Below are positions 1-5,897 of a stretch of 11,476 nt of DNA, piece by piece; position 1 is the stretch's first letter, and every line of letters starts with the position of its first letter. Origin of the DNA: Synechococcus sp. CO36386bin_37 (GTDB lineage: Bacteria; Cyanobacteriota; Cyanobacteriia; PCC-6307; Cyanobiaceae); assembly GCA_011525445.1 (NCBI GenBank), contig WTGE01000245.1, positions 1 through 11,476 on the forward strand. Direction: 5' to 3'. The notes beneath the pieces were generated by a model. The model searched no databases. It worked only from the letters and a program-made list of their open reading frames with translations, and had not been told where the DNA came from. The translations under genes and the position numbers were made by a program.

Positions 1-384
1 CTTCCTGTTGATGATGGTCAGGAGGAGTCTCTTGCCCCGATTCCCGCCATCATCAAACTCGCGGAAGGCGGTTCTGCAACATCATCCGTTGCTCCATCAC
101 CAGCTGTTACGAAGCAATCTGTTGCGGCAGCACCAGCCACTGCTTCAACCTCAGACTCAGCCAAGCCGAAGACCCAACCATCCTCTTCTGCAGGTTCCCT
201 TACCACCGCCGAAGCCATTGCCGCTGAACTGGCCGCGGCTGAAGCGGCACGTCCTGAGGTGACACTCATCACTTTTGCTCCCGAGTTACTCCGTCCCGGC
301 CGCGCTGTACGGCAAAACCCTCGTCGTCCCGGGCGGAATTTGAAGGGGTTCCGAACGATGGCGTCTGAACTGTTCAGCAGCTGA
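1..384 (+). CDS. C-terminal part of an unrecognised Ala/Pro/Ser-rich protein (5' end outside window)
   Basis: Frame 1 is open from the first base to a TGA at 382-384, giving 127 residues with no start needed inside the window. I do not recognise the family. Residues about 1-25 are ordinary mixed sequence (LPVDDGQEESLAPIPAIIKL). Residues about 26-70 are a low-complexity Ala/Ser/Pro/Thr/Lys linker. Then follow a short Ala/Glu-rich probable helix (TTAEAIAAELAAAEAA), a hydrophobic patch (VTLITFAPELL) and a basic Arg/Pro tail (RPGRAVRQNPRRPGRNLKGF) ending in MASELFSS. The disordered linker before a compact basic tail suggests a tail that binds a partner or nucleic acid, but that is inference. Codon use looks like a real cyanobacterial gene, and the frame explains this stretch better than either of the overlapping 84-codon alternatives. 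It is convergent with rsmE and overlaps its 3' end by 11 bp. Confidence 0.7.
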   Translation, partial: LPVDDGQEESLAPIPAIIKLAEGGSATSSVAPSPAVTKQSVAAAPATASTSDSAKPKTQPSSSAGSLTTAEAIAAELAAAEAARPEVTLITFAPELLRPGRAVRQNPRRPGRNLKGFRTMASELFSS

Positions 385-1138
385 GGTCACTGGATGGCCG
401 AAGATTTCGTCGCCAACTGCTCAATGCTGCGATACCAGCAATTGCTGCCGTTGAGGATCGCAAAATCCCATCATTCAGATTGATTGGCGACCAACCTTCC
501 TCCAGGGCTTGCTCCTGTTCTTGAGGTTCCCATCCACCCTCTGGCCCGATCGCAAGCCAGATGCATGTGGCGTCGGGGCTCTGGCTCCGCAACCAGGAAT
601 CAAGTTCGGCGCATCCACCCAACCGAGTGGTTGCAATCGTCAAGCCGTGACTGTGGTCAGGCATCGACCACCAAGACTTCGCTGATACCAGGGGTCTGAG
701 TTGGGGCATCCAGAGTCGTTCGCATTGTTCAACCGCTTCCCGGATGATCACCTGCCAGCGTTCTGGTCTGTAAGCCGCCTGAGGAGTACAGCGCGATGCC
801 GCTAAGGGTTGGATGCAGTCCACGCCCAGTTCACAGGCCATCCGCATCACATCCTCCATCCCACGCCGCACGAGTGCGATCGCCAAACCGAGCTTGGGCT
901 GATTCGGCGGGGCAGTGCTCAATGTTGTACACAGCCGCAGGTGTGCCCCATCCTGTAGAAGCAGTCCATCAAAGAGCTGGCCGCGGCCATCAACCACCGC
1001 CACAGCAGATCCGGGACGCAGCCGTAGAACGCGGCGAAGGTAATGACGTTCCTCATCCCTAAGACTGACGCAGCCATTGGCATCGCGATCGGCCAATCGG
1101 TTGGGCTCGATCAGCAAGCGACGCAGCTCTGCCCCCAT
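374..1138 (-). CDS. rsmE: 16S rRNA (uracil1498-N3)-methyltransferase RsmE
   Basis: A 254-residue protein of normal RsmE length. RsmE is a cytoplasmic SPOUT-fold enzyme that methylates N3 of U1498 in 16S rRNA using S-adenosylmethionine. An N-terminal PUA-like part (about 1-75; HYLRRVLRLRPGSAVAVVDG) precedes the SPOUT domain. Visible family motifs are LAIALVRRGMEDVMRMACELGV (split: LAIALVRRGMED at 85-96, then ELGV at 103-106), the EAVEQCERLWMP stretch at 134-145, and the SAM-loop IGPEGGW at 197-203. The final knot motif reads ILRSSTAA (225-232) where most bacterial members have ILR-x-ETA, so Glu is replaced by Ser; this may be normal for the lineage. Start: ATG at 1138, 5 bp after the stop of the upstream glycosyltransferase gene, so the two are probably cotranscribed. 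No clear Shine-Dalgarno is visible. The stop lies inside the end of the convergent plus-strand gene. Confidence 0.93.
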   Translation of the reverse strand: MGAELRRLLIEPNRLADRDANGCVSLRDEERHYLRRVLRLRPGSAVAVVDGRGQLFDGLLLQDGAHLRLCTTLSTAPPNQPKLGLAIALVRRGMEDVMRMACELGVDCIQPLAASRCTPQAAYRPERWQVIIREAVEQCERLWMPQLRPLVSAKSWWSMPDHSHGLTIATTRLGGCAELDSWLRSQSPDATCIWLAIGPEGGWEPQEQEQALEEGWSPINLNDGILRSSTAAIAGIAALSSWRRNLRPSSDLSC

Positions 1139-1143
1139 GGCAC

Positions 1144-2076
1144 TCAGCTCAAGCCCCTTTGACGCGCTTCGCGATACAGCGCTTCAACGCCAATTCGGTT
1201 CAGCGGAAGGCGCAACAACTCCAAGGCCAAGGAGGGCTGACCCTTCTGAATGAGCCAAGCCATCAAGGGTCGAAGACTGCGTTCATTGAGAAGGCCTCCG
1301 AGGGTGAGCACGAACCAGAGCAGGCGGTGCAACCAGGTGAACTGAATGATGAAGCGCACCCGTCGACTGGGATGTTTGCGGTAGAACACCAAACCCATGC
1401 GGGCACGCTCTCGCTCAACCCGAATCAAATCCGGGATTTGTTCGAGCCGAAAGGCAGGATGCCAGTGATACCCAACTGCTTCGGGACATTTCACCAGCGA
1501 AACGCCCATTTGTCGTAACCGCTCTCCCAGCTCCAAGTCCTCCCATCCGTACAGACGAAAACTGAGATCAAACAATCCTGCCTTCTCTAAAACCTGTCGA
1601 TCAATGGCCACATTCCCGGTTGCAAAATAAGCCCATGACAGATCTCGCAGCTTGTGGCGCTCGTCTTTGGGACGATCAAAATTGGCTGTGTTGATGACAG
1701 CGCCATAGGTGAAGCAAAGGCGATTGCCCTGTCGATTCCAACTGCGACTCAAGGCACGGGAATGGCTGGCCAGAAAGCCATCACAAACAACTAGGTCGCT
1801 GTCGATGAACAGGATTACATCACCCTTGGCATGATCTACACCTCGGTTGCGTCCCTCGGCAGGTCCACCATGCCGTTGTTCCACAAGACGGACGTGGGGG
1901 TAACGCGCAGCTCCCTGACGCAACCAATCGGGGGTGCCATCGGTGGAACCATCATCAACCACGATGACTTCGTAATCTTCGATTTCACCGCTTGGATCCT
2001 GATGTTCGAGCGCGTCCAAACACTTCTCAAGAATCGGTCGTCGGTTGTAGGTCGGAATGACGACGCTGATGTGCAT
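1144..2076 (-). CDS. Family 2 glycosyltransferase (GT-A fold), possibly membrane-associated
   Basis: A 310-residue inverting-type nucleotide-sugar glycosyltransferase. The N-terminus is a classic GT2 start (ISVVIPTYNR at 3-12), followed by the nucleotide-binding VVDDGSTDGT (39-48), the GGPAEGRNRG segment (70-79) and the metal-binding DSD in FIDSDLVV (90-97). A galactosyltransferase-like second half carries ATGNVAIDR (152-160) and GWEDLELGERLRQMG (177-191), where the ED pair supplies the likely catalytic base. The C-terminal region has a hydrophobic stretch (about 243-263) that could associate with the membrane. Donor and acceptor cannot be read from sequence; a role in cell-surface polysaccharide or glycolipid synthesis is inference. 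The ATG at 2076 sits only 34 bp from the terminator of the preceding minus-strand unit, so any dedicated promoter is very compact or the gene depends on read-through. rsmE starts 5 bp after its stop. Confidence 0.9.
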   Translation of the reverse strand: MHISVVIPTYNRRPILEKCLDALEHQDPSGEIEDYEVIVVDDGSTDGTPDWLRQGAARYPHVRLVEQRHGGPAEGRNRGVDHAKGDVILFIDSDLVVCDGFLASHSRALSRSWNRQGNRLCFTYGAVINTANFDRPKDERHKLRDLSWAYFATGNVAIDRQVLEKAGLFDLSFRLYGWEDLELGERLRQMGVSLVKCPEAVGYHWHPAFRLEQIPDLIRVERERARMGLVFYRKHPSRRVRFIIQFTWLHRLLWFVLTLGGLLNERSLRPLMAWLIQKGQPSLALELLRLPLNRIGVEALYREARQRGLS

Positions 2077-2110
2077 CCGCGCGCAGCTGGAAGAGTGAGA
2101 TCTAGCCTAA

Positions 2111-2148
2111 AGCCATAAAAAAAGGGGTTAAACCCCTCTTTTATGGCT
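2111..2148 (-). terminator. Rho-independent terminator closing the pcyA-devBCA-small protein unit
   Basis: A near-perfect inverted repeat with arms AGCCATAAAA and TTTTATGGCT encloses a GGGG/CCCC stem with a TTTAA loop. Read on the minus strand the stem is followed directly by seven T residues, the classic intrinsic-terminator layout. It lies 25 bp after the stop of the 51-residue gene and 34 bp before the glycosyltransferase start, so it separates two minus-strand units. Because the flanking A-tract makes the structure symmetrical, it may also act on the plus strand, with a weaker T tract (TCTTTT). Confidence 0.85.
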
Positions 2149-2149
2149 G

Positions 2150-2175
2150 AACGTAAGGGTGCAACTCCCTTCGTT
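2150..2175 (-). other. Extra hairpin between small-gene stop codon and terminator
   Basis: Arms AACG-T-AAGGG (2150-2159) and CCCTTCGTT (2167-2175) can form a 9-bp stem with one bulged T and a 7-nt loop. The stem begins inside the TAA stop of the small basic gene and ends just before the terminator. On the minus-strand transcript this places two hairpins in tandem after the last gene. It could protect the 3' end of the mRNA or assist termination; that role is inference. Confidence 0.5.
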
Positions 2176-2329
2176 AATCAGCTGCACCGCCGTTATTGGC
2201 TGTACCGGTCACACCGTTACCAGCGCCTTCGCCACGGCCATCATTACGTAGCTTGCGCTTTTTGAATTTACGGGCGTAAGCGCGATTGCGCTCCTGCTTT
2301 TCCTTCTTGAGGTTTCTGCGCTTAGCCAT
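2174..2329 (-). CDS. Small highly basic protein, 51 residues, function unknown
   Basis: An ATG at 2329 opens a 51-residue frame ending in TAA at 2174. Residues 1-28 are extremely basic and probably helical: MAKRRNLKKEKQERN, then RAYARKFKKRKLR. Residues 29-51 form a Gly/Asn/Ala-rich flexible tail (for example GEGAGNGVTGTANNGGAAD). The pattern resembles small ribosome-associated or nucleic-acid-binding proteins, and I have an impression of similar short proteins in marine picocyanobacteria, but I cannot name a family. Support for it being real: a clean ATG, strong compositional structure, position 38 bp after devA, and a tandem hairpin plus strong terminator right after its stop. No convincing Shine-Dalgarno or own promoter is visible in the 38-bp gap, so cotranscription with devA is the simplest reading. 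An RNA- or ribosome-binding role is inferred from charge only. Confidence 0.8.
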   Translation of the reverse strand: MAKRRNLKKEKQERNRAYARKFKKRKLRNDGRGEGAGNGVTGTANNGGAAD

Positions 2330-2367
2330 GCGGTTTGTAGGTTTCCAAGAGTCAAACTTGTTCCAAC

Positions 2368-3060
2368 CTACTCAATTGTCTGATAGAGACGTCCGTCCTC
2401 CATCCGAACAAGACGATCTGCCACATCAAGAATGCGTGGATCGTGGGTCACCATCAGCACTGAACAGGATTGTTCTCGTGCCAAACGCTTGAGGAGCTCC
2501 ACTATTTCACGGCCTGTCTCACTGTCGAGGGCCGCTGTTGGTTCATCAGCAAGCAACAGTTTTGGCTTGGCTGCAAGCGCACGTGCAATCGCCACCCGTT
2601 GTTTCTGGCCTCCAGAAAGGTCATGGGGCAGTTTGCTCAACTCGTCCTCGAGACCAACGGATCTCAACCATTCGCGGGCTTGATCCCGACGGGCCCTGTA
2701 CCCCAGATGAGGAAGGAGATCAGCACCCATCTGAACATTTTGCTCAGCGGTGAGACACCGCAACAAGTTATGTCCCTGAAAAATCATGCCGATGCGCCGG
2801 CGCAATCGCTGACGTTGCCCCCGAGCCGCTCCGCGCAGTTGCTGCCCAAAGACTTCTACATCTCCTTCCTGTACCTTTCGCAAGGCTCCGATCAAGGTGA
2901 GCAGGGTTGTTTTCCCGCAGCCCGAGGGGCCCGTCAGCAGCACAACTTCGCCAGCAGCAATTTGAAGGTTCACACCCTGAAGAACCTGACGACGGGTTGA
3001 CCCTCGTCCATACCAATGGCTGAGCGCATGAATCGCGACTGAGTGTGGACGCTTCTCCAT
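2368..3060 (-). CDS. devA: DevA-like ABC exporter ATP-binding subunit
   Basis: A 230-residue cytoplasmic ATPase that would power the DevBC exporter. All nucleotide-binding motifs are intact: Walker A GPSGCGKTT (44-52), Q-loop in IFQGHNLL (93-100), signature LSGGQ (148-152), Walker B LLLADEP (168-174), and the H-loop His206 in VTHD. The family is the MacB/LolD/DevA type, identified by length and the pairing with a four-helix DevC-like permease and an HlyD-like adaptor. Start choice: ATG at 3060, 4 bp after the devC stop. The frame could be extended to a TTG at 3093, but that adds 11 residues read from the devC 3' end and lacks a ribosome site, so I reject it. In Anabaena DevBCA exports heterocyst glycolipids with a TolC partner; this organism is presumably unicellular, so the substrate is unknown. 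Confidence 0.92.
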   Translation of the reverse strand: MEKRPHSVAIHALSHWYGRGSTRRQVLQGVNLQIAAGEVVLLTGPSGCGKTTLLTLIGALRKVQEGDVEVFGQQLRGAARGQRQRLRRRIGMIFQGHNLLRCLTAEQNVQMGADLLPHLGYRARRDQAREWLRSVGLEDELSKLPHDLSGGQKQRVAIARALAAKPKLLLADEPTAALDSETGREIVELLKRLAREQSCSVLMVTHDPRILDVADRLVRMEDGRLYQTIE

Positions 3061-3064
3061 TGGT

Positions 3065-4237
3065 TTAGAAAATTTCAGCCGGATCAGCGTCAACGAGTCG
3101 TCGCATGGCCAGCCCAGCCGAGAGCATGCACATGACCAAAATCATGCTGAACACTGAGATGGCACGGACCGTGTTCATGGCCACGGGAAGTTGGGTGGCA
3201 TTCCGAACAAGCAAATAGAGCCCCTGGCCAGCGGCATAGGCTGGCAGGTAGCCGAACAAGGCCAGCAGAAGGCCTTCGCGGACAACAACGCCCAGCAAAC
3301 TCTTGAGCTTGTAACCCATTGCCATCAGGGTGGCGTATTCAGGCAAGTGATCACTGACATCGGAATACAGCACTTGATAGACAATCACGCAACCCACGAC
3401 GAAACCCATGGCAGCGCCAAGGGAGAAGATGAAGCCGATCGACGTACTTGTACGCCAGTAATTCTGCTCGAAATCGATGAATCCCTGCTTCGTCAGAACC
3501 TTGACATCGCTAGGTAACTGATCTTGAAGACGCTCTGCCACAACCTCTGCATCACTTCCCGGTTTCAGTCGCACCAAGCCAACTTCAATGCTTCCAGAGG
3601 GGGAATTGGGGATTAAGTCCTGAAAAGTTTCCCTGCTTGTCAGGAGGTTTCCGTCCGCTCCAAAAGAGGCTCCAAGCTTAATCAACCCAGCAACGCGAAC
3701 TCTTTTTCCTGCTATTTCGCTTTCAACGGTTCGTCCCTCACGAAACCATTGGGCCACTGGACCGAATTCCGGACGCGATTGCTCATCGAATAAAACCCTT
3801 CCTTTCTGGGTTAGGAGCTTGGCTTTTGTGGCTAGAGACGGGTCGTTGAACAGGGGATGGCCAGGTTCAAATCCCAATGCCAGAATTGATCGTGTGCCAA
3901 GGGTTTCTGGGTTCCTCCAGAGCATCAAGTTCCAGTGAACGGGGGTGATGCCATCCACCTCAGGTGAGGCCATGGCCTGGACAAGGCGCCGCCGCGGGAA
4001 GCCCGCCATGCTCACCGAACTGGTCGAGCGAGGACTGATCATGACGATGTCCGCATCAAACAAGCGATGCACCGTGATGCTGGCGTCAAACAAGCCGTCG
4101 CGAAATCCAAGCTGCATAAACATCAGAATTCCAGCGAAACTGATGCCAGCCAGGGCTACGACGAGGCGAACAGGCTGACGGATCAGCATCAAGGAAGCGA
4201 GCGGAATCCTGCGCCTTTGCCAGAGGGCTTGGATCAT
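3065..4237 (-). CDS. devC: DevC-like ABC exporter permease (FtsX/MacB fold)
   Basis: A 390-residue inner-membrane permease. One transmembrane helix lies near the N-terminus (about 23-41), then a large periplasmic domain (about 45-262), then three helices (about 266-289, 318-341, 356-378), the topology of FtsX/MacB-type permeases and of DevC. The N-terminus begins with a short positively charged cytoplasmic segment (MIQALWQRRRIPLA), and the loop LPEYATLMAMGYK (298-310) matches the conserved cytoplasmic loop of DevC proteins that contacts the ATPase. The ATG at 4237 overlaps the devB stop as ATGA, so translation is probably coupled. devA follows after 4 bp. The family works with an HlyD-like periplasmic adaptor and an outer-membrane TolC-type channel; no TolC gene is in this window. 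Substrate not deducible. Confidence 0.92.
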   Translation of the reverse strand: MIQALWQRRRIPLASLMLIRQPVRLVVALAGISFAGILMFMQLGFRDGLFDASITVHRLFDADIVMISPRSTSSVSMAGFPRRRLVQAMASPEVDGITPVHWNLMLWRNPETLGTRSILALGFEPGHPLFNDPSLATKAKLLTQKGRVLFDEQSRPEFGPVAQWFREGRTVESEIAGKRVRVAGLIKLGASFGADGNLLTSRETFQDLIPNSPSGSIEVGLVRLKPGSDAEVVAERLQDQLPSDVKVLTKQGFIDFEQNYWRTSTSIGFIFSLGAAMGFVVGCVIVYQVLYSDVSDHLPEYATLMAMGYKLKSLLGVVVREGLLLALFGYLPAYAAGQGLYLLVRNATQLPVAMNTVRAISVFSMILVMCMLSAGLAMRRLVDADPAEIF

Positions 4238-5139
4238 GGGGTCTTGAAGCGGGCGATCACCTTCAGACCGGCGAGTTGAGCAACGCGTTGAGCCGATTCT
4301 GGAGTTAAGGCCACATCCACTTCAACAACTCTGGCGTCTGCATCTCCGGTGGGATCCGTGGAGAGAACGGTTCGCTGTCTCACCTGGGGCATGATTCGCT
4401 GAACGCTGCCTTCGAGAGACCCCCTGAATCCCCCGTTTTCACTGATCAGAGTGACTTTCTGACCGATTGAAATGCGGTTGATATCGGACTCATACACCTC
4501 AATAAGAGCCTCCATGGACTGGTTGGATCCGACCTCCAACACTCCATCGGAGCCAGGCCGCTCTCCCACACGGCTGTGAATTTTCAGAACGGCGCCATCG
4601 AGAGGCGAGAGCAACACGCTTTTGGTTAGGTCAGCTTCCAGGCTGCGTCGCCTTGCGATCAGTTCAATCACCTGCCGTTGGAAGCGTCTGAGCTCATCCT
4701 GTTTCTCTTCGTAAGCCACCATCGCGGCTGCACCTACCTTGGCTGCTGCGGAATAGCGAGCAACCTCTCGCGTTTGTAGCTCCACTTCGATTTCAGCCGA
4801 GCGGATCTTGGCGTCAACCTCAGCGATTTCCGTTTTGATCTGTAATTGGTTGTCAAAAATGGCCAAGGGTTGACCCTTGCGAATGATGTCTCCTTCGTTC
4901 ACCAACAGGGACGCAACGCGAGGGCTGCCATCACGACCTTGAGATGGGGCTGCCAACCGACGGATTTCACCGGCAGGTTTCAGTTGACCCAGAGCCGCGA
5001 CAGCTTCGGGTTTGCGGATCTCCGGGGTCGTCGTAACAGGAGCCTCATCCGAGGGGGTCCGTCGCGTCAACCAGACACCAGCAGTAAGAACAGTGACGCC
5101 AAGAACTCCAACCATCACCCATACACGAAACCGCTTCAC
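4234..5139 (-). CDS. devB: DevB-like membrane fusion protein (HlyD family) of ABC exporter
   Basis: A 301-residue periplasmic adaptor with an N-terminal anchor (about 6-24, VWVMVGVLGVTVLTAGVWL). The lipoyl half-motifs are LLVNEGDIIRKGQPLAIFDN (78-97) and LLSPLDGAVLKIHSRVGE (176-193), flanking an alpha-helical hairpin (about 98-172, KTEIAEVDAKIRSAEIEVEL). A beta-barrel part (ALIEVYESDINRISIGQKV, 211-229) and a C-terminal membrane-proximal part follow. Start choice: GTG at 5139 overlaps the pcyA stop as GTGA and puts Lys-Arg right before the anchor. An ATG at 5256 would overlap pcyA by 121 bp and an ATG at 5193 by 58 bp; both add residues typical of out-of-frame reading of the pcyA 3' end. The GTG start is therefore preferred but not proven. 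It links exporter pores in the inner membrane to a TolC-type duct. Confidence 0.88.
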   Translation of the reverse strand: MKRFRVWVMVGVLGVTVLTAGVWLTRRTPSDEAPVTTTPEIRKPEAVAALGQLKPAGEIRRLAAPSQGRDGSPRVASLLVNEGDIIRKGQPLAIFDNQLQIKTEIAEVDAKIRSAEIEVELQTREVARYSAAAKVGAAAMVAYEEKQDELRRFQRQVIELIARRRSLEADLTKSVLLSPLDGAVLKIHSRVGERPGSDGVLEVGSNQSMEALIEVYESDINRISIGQKVTLISENGGFRGSLEGSVQRIMPQVRQRTVLSTDPTGDADARVVEVDVALTPESAQRVAQLAGLKVIARFKTP

Positions 5140-5873
5140 GGAAGCGGTGGAGGATCGTCGAAGAGCATCTCCTCGATGTAGCGGTCCGCCCATGTGCTTC
5201 CGAAGGCCTTCTCCAAGACGCGTCGGGTCTTGTCGTTGCGTTTCTGCTGTTGGCAATAGGAGAATTGACCCTGGTGACGTTCGATCGTACTGAGATCGTT
5301 CGAAGAATTGGGAGTGGTAGCGACAATCGCCTTGCGAAGAATGGCGAGGTAATTGGTAACAAGATCAATGAACCAGCTTTGCTCCTGTTCATTGACAGGA
5401 CGTATGAATCTCACAAAAGGTGAAAAAATGGTTCCCCATGCCGGCAGATCTCGGATCTGCTGAAACGGTGGCAATGTGAGGGCGCGGAGTGGCTCACTCA
5501 CCGCAACGGGGAGGGCATCACAGACGGGAGATAAATCCACAATTGCAGCCGAAATGCCTGCTCGACTCGCGACAATATCGGCACCAAAAATGGGTAGATC
5601 AAATCGAGGGTCGGGAAAGAAGACGCAATGAAGGATCTGCAATCCCATGCCGAGCTGGGCGATTTCAAGATGCAGTTTCCTCAATCCCAGTGATTGGTGC
5701 AGCTCGTTGCGGATGAACAGGGACTCACCATCGAGAATGCCGCTGATCGCCTCCAACTCGGGATCAACAGCAAGGGGAGACAGGTCGGGTAGGTCATTCC
5801 TGCAGGTGCGAATCTGCTGCGCAAGGCAGGTCACCAGCGGGTGCAATTCAAGACCGTTGGTGGATTCGGACAT
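5136..5873 (-). CDS. pcyA: Phycocyanobilin:ferredoxin oxidoreductase
   Basis: A 245-residue cytoplasmic ferredoxin-dependent bilin reductase that converts biliverdin IX-alpha to phycocyanobilin by four-electron reduction, supplying the chromophore of phycobiliproteins and phytochrome-type receptors. The core segment RKLHLEIAQLGMG (65-77) through LPIFGADIV (93-101) carries Glu70, His82 and Asp99; their spacings of 12 and 17 equal those of the catalytic Glu76, His88 and Asp105 of Synechocystis PcyA. The C-terminus (KTRRVLEKAFG at 215-225, then DRYIEEMLFD at 230-239) is also typical. Start: ATG at 5873 gives the usual family length; the frame stays open upstream to 6203, but that overlaps the divergent peptidase gene and has no family resemblance. 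Downstream, the stop overlaps the devB GTG. The peptidase start is 24 bp away on the other strand. Confidence 0.95.
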   Translation of the reverse strand: MSESTNGLELHPLVTCLAQQIRTCRNDLPDLSPLAVDPELEAISGILDGESLFIRNELHQSLGLRKLHLEIAQLGMGLQILHCVFFPDPRFDLPIFGADIVASRAGISAAIVDLSPVCDALPVAVSEPLRALTLPPFQQIRDLPAWGTIFSPFVRFIRPVNEQEQSWFIDLVTNYLAILRKAIVATTPNSSNDLSTIERHQGQFSYCQQQKRNDKTRRVLEKAFGSTWADRYIEEMLFDDPPPLP

Positions 5874-5897
5874 CAGTCCAGCAAGGGACAGCACAGA

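Noticed and set aside
8..272. Two overlapping 84-codon frames (plus and minus) at the left edge
   Set aside because: Shadows of the frame-1 gene 1-384; their Pro/Leu/Gln/Arg-rich or Ala/Ser-rich translations arise from its repetitive Ala/Pro/Ser codons.
1159..1518. 119-codon plus-strand frame
   Set aside because: Antisense shadow of the glycosyltransferase, without protein-like motifs or a ribosome site.
2470..3000. 176-codon plus-strand frame
   Set aside because: Antisense to devA, whose Walker and signature motifs prove the coding strand.
3061..3093. TTG start extending devA by 11 residues
   Set aside because: The added residues are the devC 3' end in another frame and the start is weak; ATG at 3060 follows the devC stop by 4 bp.
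5140..5256. devB start at the ATG at 5256 or 5193
   Set aside because: Both need long overlaps with pcyA and add Arg-rich residues unlike an exported adaptor; the GTG at 5139 in a GTGA overlap fits the unit better, though not proven.
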